Positions 53,204 through 64,000 of a stretch of DNA of 64,000 nt are shown here, piece by piece. This DNA comes from Seiridium cupressi (taxonomy: Eukaryota > Ascomycota > Sordariomycetes > Amphisphaeriales > Sporocadaceae). The DNA lies in contig JARVKI010000022.1 of NCBI GenBank assembly GCA_036674765.1, positions 310,001 to 374,000 on the forward strand, given 5' to 3'. How positions within the stretch are numbered: the stretch's first letter is position 1; each line of letters begins with the position of its first letter. The notes under the pieces were generated by a model. It did no database searches, was not told the origin of the DNA, and worked only from the letters and a program-made list of their open reading frames with translations. Position numbers and translations under genes: made by a program.

Positions 53204-55445
53204 CATATGCGCTGTCGTTGGTCTGTATGTCCCGGCAACGACGTCAATTAAATCTCCGCGGCGCTCTGGGGCGCGCCTCTTTGCGAGTCCTGCAGTGCAG
53301 ATCGGTAACCTGGGGTCTGCTATCTCCGACTCTGTTCATTCAATGACGTCCGCTGGCAGCATCTGGGGTTTACAGTAAAAGGAGGCATCTTCAGCTGGTG
53401 GTGTGGCGCTCGAGAAATCGCCAAGACCTCTTCTGAGGGCGGTGGCACGATTATAGTTGGTAGTACCAGTATGGCGGAACCTGCAACATCAGTTAGTGCC
53501 ATCCAATGGTGGTTCAGGGATACGAGAATCAGACTTACCGTCAAGTAGTGCAGTTGAGCTTTGTTGTCGAACTAAACTTTGCAATGAGCCGCAGCGATTA
53601 CAAAACAGAACTTCATATTAGGGGGCCGATGCGCTAGGGTAAGGCTAGCGCTGCCCCCACTCATCCACGACCACCACCTCGGAAACCTGCTCTCGCGCTT
53701 CAATATGCGACAAATACCATATTAAATTGTATAGTTGGACCCCACGAGATCTCTCTGAGGAAGTCTGATCTGGACTCAGTATCATAAGCGAAGCAGTTGT
53801 TCACGGGCGAGCTCGACACTGCGTCCAGGCCTGATTCAAGATGCTTGACCGACTAGCCTTTCCCTGGTTCCAACGGATATCGGCGCTCAGAACGGCCGCA
53901 GCCGTGGATGATTCCCTTTGAACCGTCGACACCTAGGGCTGATGAACACGACTCAATCCGTAGAGTTCAATACTCCCCTTATTAATTGCGAAAGAACCGA
54001 ACGGATTCTTTGCAGCCTGGAGGTGCAGCCGCTCCCAGTTAAACTCCATAGCGGAACTTATATCACTTGGGAATCACCTAGATGAACGCCTGGAAAGATA
54101 GGATAAAGCAGCGGGAACATCGCCTTTGATTCACTACCGCAACCGCTCCATCATAGGCAGGTCGATGGAGCGAACTACACAATTCAGCGCAATATAGTCG
54201 ACATGATGGATATCTCCAACTTGACGTGCCTTTACCCTCATGGAACGTCGTCAAGAGATGAGTTTTGCAAGCGCGGTAGTGGCAATAGGTTGGCCTTGTC
54301 TCCCCGTTTCAGTGCTCGAGGATGGTAACTCCTCCTTGTTCGGCTAACCCATAAGTTTGACCATTCAAATATAGATGATTTCAAATGGCGCGTCAACAAC
54401 CTAATCAACCTGAGCTCCAAAAGCCGGACGGATCGAGTAGTACTGCGGATTCTAGCCATGTCATTCCTCCACCAGATCGTTTCGTTTAGCGACGGAAAGG
54501 AATATACAGTGTGCGTAACGACGACGACAGAGAGACGATTGGAGGTCCTTTGGAGGTATGTTGGGGGTTTACGTTGGTTTGCACCTTGAGCCGTCACACT
54601 CCTGAAAACCCCAGCTTTCCCGAAAGCGTCGTATAATCATTTTTGGATCACCGCGCGCCACCCTGCTCTTTCATTGGCCTTGTTGAGCCGCTACGGGATT
54701 ATGCCTCGTATGCGGGTCAGTCGTGCGTTGAGAGAACAATGTCCGCTCCAGTTCCAGGGGCGGTAGTCGGTTCTCTCTACTCGGTAGTCGGTGGCCGCCG
54801 CACCGGTCGGACTATTGCCTCCGCCAAGGCTTGAAAATACTTCACACCTTTGCAAACATCTATGACACCTTGACGTCATGCTCAAGAGAGCTGTCTGCAC
54901 TGTCGTGGTATTTGCGAATCGACTTGGGATTTCGATTCGCCGTGGATAACTACCAAGTGTGATTGGGTTCATAGTATTCTATGGATGCCCCCCGGACTGC
55001 TGATTAGAGTCGGATTACCGCCATGCAATACTAGATCCCGACTTGAGTTGGCCAAGTGGACCTGGTTCAACCAGAGGCTAACTAGTCAGACTAGACCCAG
55101 CCGTGGCAAGCGTGGCCAAGAATGTCGTCGGACCAAGACTCTTAGGCACTACTGTGACGGTTATCGGTTGAAAGTTTCACTACTCAACGGCTTGTGGGTT
55201 GGTGATTTTGTTTTGTAGAGGTGCAGGCAAGACTGAGGCGGTCACGAATGCTTGGGCAGCCGTGCCGACGGGAGTACTAGGATGTATTCTGTTTTGTTTC
55301 CGGGCAGAATAAAGATTATCCCTTTGCCATCAGTAGTCTGTTGCATTGCTCCCTTCAATCTTTGCCCACGACCAAACGATATCTGGACTTCTGCAAATAA
55401 CCACGACTCCTGACTGCCATCTCGTCCCGGTCCTATCACTTCAAT

Positions 55446-56437
55446 ATGCGATCTTTCAAGAGCGAAGCACCTTCGAGGTTAAACAATGTGAGCTCGCCAC
55501 AAGAACCAACTAGCCAACCACCGCAATCAGACATACCGCCTGCTGGTAAAACCTTTTTCTCGAGATCTAAGGACCATCTATCAGAGAACGTTCGTTCGTC
55601 TCTTTTCGCAGAAGTCGAACTACTCCTTCTTACACTGTATGTACATGTTGGCGGTTGCCTTTCGATATATTCGTCGAGTCGTATCTGACTGGTCGCCATC
55701 GTGTCGATGGCCTCCAATACTTTCTTTCTTCCTTTCTGTCTTTTGGACATACGGGCTAAGTGAGGTCTAACAACAGCTTCACCGGGATACAAGACGCTAT
55801 TTCCTTCCCCGATTACCACTGCTTCGCATCCAACCAAACAGGCAACACTGTATTCTTAATGCTCGCCATCATAATCCCCGAGTTCAATGGCGACATGTTC
55901 ATCACTGCCAACATCGGGGCCGCCCTGGGATTCTTTGTTTTCGGTGGTTGGTCGACGGGTCAAGTCAGTCATTTGGTCGGTCCCAGACGGCGCTGGTGGC
56001 TTATACTCTGCAATTTACTCCAATCCTGCCTTGTCTTTGCGGCGGCATTAATCCAGTACCAATATGGAACCGAGAAAGAGGGGGCTGCCGCCATCACAAC
56101 GGTTGCCTTGTTGGCGTACTCCTCCGGCAGTCAGGTGGTACAGTCGCGCTCGTTAGCCATGACGGAGATATCGACTGCCATGGCGACGGCAGCTTGGGTG
56201 GATCTGATGATTGACCCCCACATGTTCACTCGCGATAATCGGTCTCGCAATAGAAGAATTGGCTTCTTGGTCGTGTTGGTTCTCGGCACACTTATTGGGG
56301 CTGCCATCTACAAGACAGCAGGCTCAGCGCCAGCTATTTTCCTTTCGGCCGCGGGCAAACTTCTCGTGACGGTCATGTACTTCTTCAATGGTGCGGACAA
56401 GGCGAAACACCATGACACGGAGTGCGGCTTGGCGTAA
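55446..56437 (+). CDS. DUF1275 (YoaK-like) membrane protein
   Basis: Integral membrane protein of unknown function in the DUF1275 family, widespread in bacteria and fungi. Exons 55446-55636 and 55777-56437 (283 aa). A hydrophilic N-terminus of about 45 residues is followed by six or so hydrophobic segments. Family marks are FTGIQDAISFPDYHCFASNQTGNTVFL, here cited in part as QDAISF and NQTGNTVFL, and the later GSQVVQSRSLAMTEISTAM. The intron (GTATGT donor, CAACAG acceptor) is 140 nt and restores the frame at LLTLFTG. No catalytic motif known; transport is only a guess. Many fungi have several paralogues. Confidence 0.88.
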
Positions 56438-57269
56438 TGTCTTGCCCTTATAGGCAAACTAGCTAGATAACTGTCTGTACATATTACCATAGACTTACAA
56501 AAGAAACCATATTACCCATCTTTCTTTCATTCTATTTTATTTTCTCACCTGAACTCAACTAACTTCATTATCGCAACGTAGAACAAACCCCAAATACGGA
56601 GAAGACGGGGAAGAGCTTGACACATCACAGGGCATAGTTGGACAAAATGACGTCTCGACAGAACAGATGGAATAGATACGATAGCAGTGGACTACTCTGT
56701 ACGGTAGTGCGTGATAGTATGGGACGCCCAGTCTTATTGTAAACACTTCCTTAGTTTTCTCATGACTGGAAGTAAGTTTCCCTGGGTACGTTGGGTGGCA
56801 GTTTGTCTGAGGCTCTGCATGAAATGCTTGGCATAATAAGCGGTCAAGAACATAGGTTTTGCCTAGTTATCAGCTGCCCAGTGGCTTGAAGAGGCGAGAA
56901 CCCGCCTGGACTAGACTAGGTACTTGGGTGTAACGGTGGTTCAAGGTGGAAGGCCGTCCTGCAGCCGCCCGAGAGCCGCAGACTTGCTGCACGGTGGTGC
57001 TAAGTTAGTTCAATTCTGGTCGCTAGGGTCCACCGTTGGCTAAGTCGGTCGGGTAATGGCTAGCAATAGAAATCTCGGGTCACATGACTTGGTGATGTGT
57101 CGCGCTTCTTTACCCACGTTTTTGGTGGGGTCGTGCCTAGAAGCTTGGCCATCAACAGGCTGGCAACACACGACAGCATCATTAGGAACTGGATTGTCGC
57201 GTTACAGGAACTGCATGCAGGCCCAATGCTCATGGCGTATCCGAGGAACTCCGGTTCCAAGACGTCTTC
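56438..57269. other. intergenic, DUF1275 gene to RecQ helicase
   Basis: 832 bp; AT-rich just after the first gene, then GC-richer before the helicase. No gene recognised. Confidence 0.5.
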
Positions 57270-60200
57270 ATGACTCGTAACAACCTTCGCGAAAATCTCT
57301 CTTGGTTACTGGCGAATCTCGCTCTGTCGACACCGAACGCGCCTCTGCTACCCGCTGCCCGCGATCTACCTGGAGACAACTCGACGCCAGATTTCGACAC
57401 CCCTTTTGTGGTACCGCCATTGCCGAGGACGAGGCATTCTGGATCGCTTGATTACTCTTCTGCTCTGACGCCGTTGGTCAGGCAGGCATCTTGGGCTACC
57501 GCAACTCATGTCCCGACGTCGAACACGAGGCCTTCGAGGGAGGATTCGGGAGAGGAGGCAATAACAGAGCTCAACGAGATTATGGGTCGCTTGGTACCCA
57601 GCTCGACGCGAAAGAGGCCCTCTCTCCTTCTGCAACAAGAGCAATTCCAGGAGCAGCTACTGACACCTGCTTCAACAACAGGAGTCGGCAGACTCCAAAA
57701 GGCATACTCGGCTTCTCTCAGAAGCCCTGCGGCAAATACGCCGGCTCCTGGAAAAGTGTCGCCGCAGCGGAAAACTCCAGGCTTGAAGGCCCGGACACCG
57801 AACTTGGCGGACGACGAGTTCTGTGACACTGTGGACTTGACGGGATCTGATGATTTCACCTCTTCAGACTCCAATGCATTTGCATTTGGAGATGATGTCA
57901 AGTTGTGGACCGAGGACCATGCAAGTCGCCCGGAGCCAGTATCCGGAGGCCGAGGGAAGAAACGCAAGAGTGATGAGATCAGCCAGCTGCTGGATTCCCA
58001 TGCAGAGCTCCTCGAGGATGAGTTCCCTGATATCGATGACTTTGTGGGTAACACCTCAACTGAATCCGTCATCCGCGTTACTCCAGAGTCAACAAGGGAA
58101 CAGGAGGCACCAGTACCCGGAAACAATTGGAGTACTGCAGACTTCGGATTTCCTGGTAGTCAACAAGCCAGTCAAGTGACTATACGGGAGTCCCGTGTCA
58201 AAAGAGATATCGGTGAGGAACCGCAGAGTATAAAACAATCACCAGTGAAGGGGTCCTTCTCACACAGTGTCTCTGAGGTTCCGTCGGCCTCTGTTCAGCG
58301 GACTCCGAGCCCAACAAAACGAGGGTTCATCGTGAAAGAAGAGGATGATGAGCGCGGCCCCCAGTCTCCCTCCCAGCCCCCCAAGAGATCGAGGCGCAAT
58401 AGCCAAGTCATTCAGGATTCTGACGACGAATGGGCTACGCCACCAACACATAACACCTCTCTCATAACAGTGCATTCCACCCACAGCCGAGATCGCACCC
58501 GAGGCAGTCGAGGCGATTCCTCACACAGCCGGGCGCATGAGAGGTCGCCAGCCATAATTGCCTTCGATACACCGTCCAAGGCACGCCATGGTGACTCTAC
58601 GGTGTCTCGGCCGGCTCCATCGCCCATAAAGAAATCAAGTCAATCCGCAGCCTTCGCCACGCTTATCGACTTGTCAGGCCCTTCCCTTCCAAACGATGCC
58701 CAACCAATAACGTCAAGTCAGCATGGGCCCGCGCCCGGAGACGATATTCAGACAGCTCTTTTGAAGCTCTTCCTGTCCAGGCCCTCGATACTACAAAGAC
58801 AACGCGTACTGGCAGAGGAAAGATTAAAGCAGAATCGCGACGAATTCCGAGCAGCACTCACAAGCGGGCAATTAGGAAAAACCAATGCCTTGAAGCGAGA
58901 CAAGGAACAGTTAACTCGTCAACATGCCGCCCTTAATGCGCTATCTGACGAGCATCAGTCATACGAAGACCTGGTCCTTGAGAGAGACTTGCTCGTGGAG
59001 AAGACCATGGAAGCCTTCGACCAAGACGAAGACACCATGGAGCTGGATAGAAGGATGAAAGAATTACTGGAAGAAATTGTAAGCCATGAATCATCCATGA
59101 AGTCTTCCCTCCTAAAGGCAGGAATAAACGATGTCGCCATGTTTGAAGACCGAGGACTTGCCCGCGGTGGTCGTCATGGCTCGGTAGTACAAGCTACTCA
59201 GCCAAACCGGAATCAACCTCAACCACGTCTATCGAGAGAGTCTACATTGGTTCCCGGAGGCACTGCACACGTCATCCAGCAGACACAGGTCTGCCGCCGT
59301 CCAGAAACACCAGGTGCTTCAGCTTCTCACGCAACTGAGGATATACCCTACTCCCGCCCTATGGCAAAGCAAAGGCCAAGAGCGCTGTCCCCAGCATCTA
59401 GGGTCGTAGCGACCAGAGCATACCAGGAGCCTTCTTCCTCGAAGATGATGCCTGCACAGTATCCGTCAGCCCCCACAATGGACGATGACCTCTATGACTT
59501 TGAAGACGAAGATGAGTTATTTGGTAATACTCCCGCATACGAGGTTTCCCTTCCTAAACGCCAGCCCATGGAAAATGTTGCGAGCACCAGAACCAATAAA
59601 ATCGCCGGCAGAGTGCCCGTAAGGGGCGTCGATACTTTCATGAGCGAGGATGACTTTGACGACGACATGGACATGCTAGAGCTGGCCCAGGATCTTGAGT
59701 TTAGGCAATCTTCCTCCGAGAACAGCTCACGAAGAAATGATCGTTCCGTCTTTGCGGAGACGCCCGGGAATGCCGCACTCGTAAAGCAAAAAACGGTCAA
59801 GAGAATTGCCAGCACATCGTCGAAAAGTCACTTTCCCCCAGAGCTGATGAAATATCCATGGTCTCCAGATGTCAAACAGGCGCTCAAAGAAAGATTCAGG
59901 ATGGCTGGCTTCAGACACAACCAGCTAGAGGCCATCAACACTACGCTGGCGGGTAAAGATGCATTCGTACTCATGCCCACCGGTGGAGGTAAATCTCTCT
60001 GCTACCAGTTGCCAGCGGTTGTGAAAAGTGGGAAGACTTGTGGCATCACTATTGTCGTCTCTCCGCTCATCAGTTTGATGCAAGATCAAGTAGACCACCT
60101 CGTGTATTTGAATATCCAGGCTCGATCCTTCAACGGTGAATGCGAACCCGAACATCGGCAGAAAGTGCTACAGGCACTCAAGGAATCGACAGCGGACCAG

Positions 60201-61411
60201 TATATGGATCTCCTCTATGTTACGCCGGAGATGATCAACAAGAGCGCTGCATTCCGAAATGCGCTAAAGACTCTTCACCGACATAGGAAACTTGCCCGGC
60301 TGGTTATTGATGAGGCGCATTGTGTGAGCCAATGGGGTCATGACTTCCGTCCAGATTACAAGGAGCTTGGCGGATTTCGCCGCGAATTCCCGAGTGTCCC
60401 AGTGATGGCTTTGACGGCGACAGCAACGCTCAACGTAATTGTCGACATCAAGCACAATCTTGGCATTGACCAGTGCCAGGTTTTCTCGCAGAGTTTCAAC
60501 CGTCCCAACCTATACTACGAGGTTCGACGAAAAGAAAAGGGCACGGTTAACCTCATTGGAGAATTGATCAACAGCAAATATTCTGGGCAGACTGGGATTG
60601 TTTACACGCTTTCGCGAAAGAACGCCGAGTCAACGGCCCAGAAACTTCAGGATCTGGGAATCGCCGCGCACCATTACCATGCTGGGATTGAAGCAGCCCA
60701 GAAAGCGATGATCCAGAAGGACTGGCAGAGGGGCAAGATCAAGGTGGTCGTTGCGACAATCGCATTCGGCATGGGCATCGACAAACCCGATGTCCGGTTC
60801 GTCATCCACCAAACTCTGCCGAAAAGCCTCGAGGGATACTACCAAGAAACTGGACGCGCTGGACGTGATGGTCAGCCGTCGGAGTGCTACCTATACTATA
60901 GCTACGCTGACGTGGCACAACTCCGGAAGATGATTACCGAAGGCGAGGGCAACGAAGAGCAGAAGGACCGCCAGCGAAGAATGTTGAGCACGGTGACCTC
61001 CTTCGCCGAAAACCAGAGCGATTGCAGGCGCGTTGAGATTCTTCGATATTTTGGGGAGAGCTTCGATAAGGCTGACTGCCACTCGACCTGCGACAATTGC
61101 AAAACTAATGGCGTCTTTGAAATGAAGGACTATACGGACCTTGCCACAGCCGTCCTAGAAGTCATCAAAAGTCAGAAAAAGTTGACATTGAATCAGTGCA
61201 CCGAAGTCTTGCTCGGTCTGCAAAAGAAGAGGAATACCGAGACCATGAACGAGAATACGATGGAGTATTTTGGGTTCGCCAAAAAGACGCCCAAGCATGA
61301 GATCCATCGAGTCATCGATAGGCTTGCAGCTGAGGAGGCGCTCCGTGAGGACAACGTATTCAACAGGCAGATCAAGATGGCTTTTCAATACTTCTTTGTG
61401 AGTAGCAGAAG

Positions 61412-61446
<35 letters not shown>

Positions 61447-62657
61447 GTCTATTCGTGGTGTATACTGAACCTCATTCTTAGCTTGGACCCAACGCCGGCT
61501 CTTTCCTCCGCCGGCAGCAGAAGCTTATGTTGACTGTCCAGATTAAGGGCGGCGACAGTCAGGCCAAAGCTTCCAAGCCCAAGACAAAAGCAAGCAAGGC
61601 AGAGAAGCAGACCAAACTTGGCACGTCGATGCTGCCCCCGTCTACCAATATTTCCTCCCCAATGACAAAAACAAAAAAGCAAAAGGGGAAGGGGAAGGCC
61701 CCAGTTGTCTATGACGACGATAGTGAAGAAGAGGCCTACGACATGCACGACAATGGCTATGCGAAGGATAATTTTGTGGTTGCTGACGACTCCCTTGACG
61801 ATGACGACTTTGAGGAGATGCCCATTTCTGGGCGCAAGCGGCAAAAAAACTCTATCGGCCCACCAATAGTCGAAGATGCTCGACTGGCCCCCTTGAACGA
61901 GATTCACCGGGATATGATAACGCGATTTGAGCAGGAGGCAGTAGGCATGTCTGCAGATCTTCAGAACCATTACACTTTCCCTAGTCCCATCTTCACCCGA
62001 CAGCAACTCCGTGCCATGGCAGCGAGATGGACATTGACTCCGGGCGCCATGTGTAGTATTCCCGGGATTGACCAGGACAACGTCAAGAGGTTCGGCAAAA
62101 AATTCCTACCCAAGCTCAAAGAATACCACATGGAATATATCGATATATTCGGCGATGGAGTTACAAACACTCCAGGGAAACGTACACCGCGCCGCGTCTC
62201 CGCACATAGCGTTGTAAACCTAGTCTCAACCGACGAAGAAATGGAAGATGCTGAACTAGAAGATGAAGACGGCGAAGATTCGCACTACTTTAGCGGAAAT
62301 GCTTCTGCTCCTCCACTACCACCTAGTGTACAGCGATGGAATGCCGAAATGGACGAGCTGGAGAAGAAGACTTCGGCAGCTCCGTCTCGCTCGCGGTCGA
62401 CGTCCTCGACGCGCGGAGGTGCAAGCCGCTTTGCTAAGGGCGGACGCCGGACTTATCGCAAAGCCTCCGGGAGCCAGAAAGGCAGAGGGGCTACTGGAGT
62501 TAAGAAGAAGGCGCCGAGCAAAAGATCCTCAACAGGATCTGCGCGGTCTGCCTCGGGTGCTTTTGGTTCTGCTAGCCGAGGTGGAAGGGGAGGAAGTTGG
62601 GGTGCTGGCGGCAGACAAACAACCCTAGAGGGCAGAATACCCTTGATGGATTATTAG
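57270..62657 (+). CDS. RecQ-family DNA helicase (Sgs1/BLM/QDE-3 type)
   Basis: ATP-dependent 3'-5' DNA helicase acting with topoisomerase III in double Holliday junction dissolution, end resection and fork repair; the Neurospora orthologue QDE-3 also serves gene silencing. Exons 57270-61397 and 61482-62657 (1767 aa). The N-terminal 850 residues are disordered, with acidic patches, after a conserved start (MTRNNLRENLSWLL). The helicase core (about 865-1210) has MPTGGGKSLCYQLPA, VIDEAHCVSQWGHDF, ALTATAT and QETGRAGRDG. The RQC zinc site has CRRVEILRYFGE and CDNCK. The HRDC domain (about 1520-1600; LNEIHRDMITRFEQ, YTFPSPIFT) lies in exon 2. A (CT)14 repeat fills part of the intron. Clear orthologue. 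Confidence 0.95.
61415..61442 (+). repeat. (CT)14 microsatellite in the RecQ intron
   Basis: Fourteen CT units start 17 nt after the GTGAGT donor of the 84-nt intron at 61398-61481. A pyrimidine tract so close to the 5' splice site is unusual. Read through, it would encode a Leu/Ser run and then a stop. Confidence 0.9.
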
Positions 62658-63769
62658 CCTCGTGAGCTGTGACGTAGCTACGGTGCTGTGTTTCTGGTGG
62701 TGGTGGTGGTGGTGGTGGTGGTGGTGGTGGACGGATGATATGTGCCCGAAAAGGTGCAAGACTTATGATGATTACGAATGGCATCGGAAAGGAGCTTTTG
62801 TGTTTGCATCACGATTGATACGGCATGGCACGGGCGTTATTGTCTCTTCGCGCTTGATATAGATAAAGCTCACGGGCTTCTTAGTAGACGGGTACACATA
62901 AGACCGTGTGCGTAGTCAGTATCCAATGAACTTGAACGTAGTTGACGTCTTAAGGTTCTAGTCACGATTCATACTGAAAAGCTGGCCGGTAACGCCTACT
63001 CTAAACCTTCGCATCTGACCAAGTTGAACACCTTGAGCATTGCCCGCAGTCTCGTAGGCGAGAACAAAGCCAAAGCAATCTGCTGTTGTGGCTGTCAGCT
63101 TATGGGCAAGACCCGTACGGTGGACTTGTCGACCATCTTGCTGGACGGGTGAAGGACTAGGCCGAAAGGAACACAACAATCATGGCTTGACAACAACTTT
63201 ATTGACCATTCTTTCTTTGCCTTTATATCACACTGGTGGCTCATGAGCGAATAGCGGTCTTGCCTAGACACCGAGCCCCTTCTGTTCGCTCCCCGGTCCG
63301 CTCCAAATGCCACCATATCAATACACCTTCTGAAATCACCATCATCCATCTACACATCGAGCTATCAAAATGCAGGGATATCTTTTTTATGCAACGTAGT
63401 AGCAGCCCCGTCCGTAGACCTAGGGCCGGAAATAAAGTAAAATAGCACCCAGGAACGCCAGATGCCGCCGTTCGCCCTTGTATAACCCCTCCGGCCCACA
63501 AGTAAATAGACAGGGAAAACAAAGATTATAAAGGGGGCCAACTATCTGCCAATTACATTCTTGAGCCTCTCGTGGAAATATCTTATTGGCCTGGAGAAAG
63601 CCTCGATGGTGTCATTAATTTTTAGTAGGGTTGCAACATTTCTCATCCAGGGCTTGGCTAAAGTGTAGGAAAACAACGGTGGAACACCAGTATAGCGTCC
63701 ATGGTTACGTACAGCCTTCGATACGAGCCTCGATTGATGTCTAGGGGCGAGACGCAACAGACCGGTATC
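62658..63769. other. convergent intergenic at the right end
   Basis: 1.1 kb between the RecQ stop and the stop of the minus-strand gene at the edge. Apart from the TGG repeat no gene or element was recognised. Confidence 0.5.
62695..62730 (+). repeat. (TGG)12 microsatellite in the RecQ 3' region
   Basis: Twelve TGG units begin 38 bp after the RecQ stop codon, probably within its 3' untranslated region. G-runs of this kind can form quadruplex-like structures in RNA; that is speculation here. Confidence 0.9.
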
Positions 63770-64000
63770 CTAGAACCGCCAGCGCGGCTTGTTATCCTTC
63801 GGATCCTCCTTGGCACCACTGCTGAGCTTCCGCATAGCGCTCCTTGCTCCGGCGAGTGCTTGTGGGCTATGGCGACCGGTTGTCGACTCTGTCTTCCCTT
63901 TCGGCTGTGGTAGTAAGCTCGTGCGTCTCGAGGCCGCCATGGAACTAGCCGAACGTGTCATTGCATCCTGAGCTTGCGCTCTCGGCGGCTGCAGTGAAGC
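63770..64000 (-). CDS. 3' end of an unidentified gene, cut by the window edge
   Basis: The minus frame is open from the window edge to a stop at 63770 and gives the last 76 residues of a protein. The tail is basic and Ser/Ala-rich, with TRSASSMAASRRTSLLPQP and RSAMRKLSSGAKED, and ends DNKPRWRF. Such tails are common in cytoskeletal or nuclear proteins, but I do not recognise the family. An intron boundary within this stretch cannot be excluded. Convergent with RecQ. Confidence 0.5.
   Translation of the reverse strand, partial: ASLQPPRAQAQDAMTRSASSMAASRRTSLLPQPKGKTESTTGRHSPQALAGARSAMRKLSSGAKEDPKDNKPRWRF

Larger units (their letters stand above)
52185..55445. other. gene-poor stretch, 52.2-55.4 kb
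   Basis: 3.26 kb between two divergent genes, the nitrate transporter and the DUF1275 gene. Apart from the nitrogen-control candidates it shows only short incoherent frames. A repeated CGGTAGTCGG motif occurs twice near 54760-54790. No gene supported. Confidence 0.5.

Noticed and set aside
1..64000. CRISPR array, bacterial operon or prophage-like system
   Set aside because: All genes are eukaryotic with spliceosomal introns; no spaced direct repeats of CRISPR type seen.

Overview
The window is chromosomal DNA from a filamentous ascomycete, most likely a Sordariomycete. The evidence is genes with many short introns (about 47-155 nt, GT..AG with CTAAC-type branch points), S. cerevisiae/S. pombe-type housekeeping orthologues, a QDE-3/Sgs1-type RecQ helicase with a typical Sordariomycete N-terminus, fungal Kre9/Knh1-like GPI proteins and a CrnA/NrtA-type nitrate transporter. 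The genus cannot be told from the sequence. I support 23 protein genes (one cut by the right edge). I saw no tRNA, rRNA, CRISPR array or intact transposon.

Layout. 0-9 kb: tubulin-folding cofactor E (+), a CCCH zinc-finger protein (+), the succinate dehydrogenase iron-sulfur subunit (-) divergent from a PTC7-type mitochondrial PP2C phosphatase (+), then a small unrecognised gene (+). 10-17 kb: a GPI-anchored Kre9-like protein (-), a Baeyer-Villiger-type monooxygenase (-) and HPM1 histidine methyltransferase (+). 18-24 kb: Dhr2-like DEAH RNA helicase (+), SDH assembly factor SDHAF3 (-) and the ten-exon t-SNARE Sec9 (-). 25-32 kb: GTPBP1-like GTPase (+), EMC6 (-) and a vezatin/Inp2-like peroxisomal membrane protein (+). 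33-42 kb: PCNA (+), pyridoxal kinase (+), dUTPase (-), a CENP-K-like kinetochore protein (-) and a triple-KH RNA-binding protein (+). 42.2-48.1 kb is gene-poor. 48-56 kb: a second GPI-anchored Kre9-like protein (+), nitrate transporter (-), a second gene-poor stretch, and a DUF1275 membrane protein (+). 57-63 kb: the RecQ helicase (+). The 3' end of an unidentified minus-strand gene closes the window.

Functional links. The SDH iron-sulfur subunit and its assembly factor lie 15 kb apart, and SDHB shares a CCAAT-rich 777 bp intergenic region with the mitochondrial phosphatase gene. PCNA and dUTPase, two S-phase genes, each carry an MCB-like ACGCGA..ACGCGT pair just upstream. The nitrate transporter has a GATA-site cluster and a NIT4/NirA-like site upstream.

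Best leads. (1) Two introns in Sec9 are about 83% identical to each other, as expected of recently copied (introner-like) introns. (2) PTC7 contains a well-formed 60-nt intron with no stop that keeps frame, recalling the regulated yeast PTC7 intron. (3) Pyridoxal kinase needs an 11-nt microexon. (4) The unknown gene at 8.4 kb needs a GC-AG intron. (5) dUTPase has an in-frame 60-residue N-terminal extension without acidic residues, a possible mitochondrial isoform. I found no clearly new multi-gene system. All gene models were built by eye from reading frames and splice signals; no database search was run.
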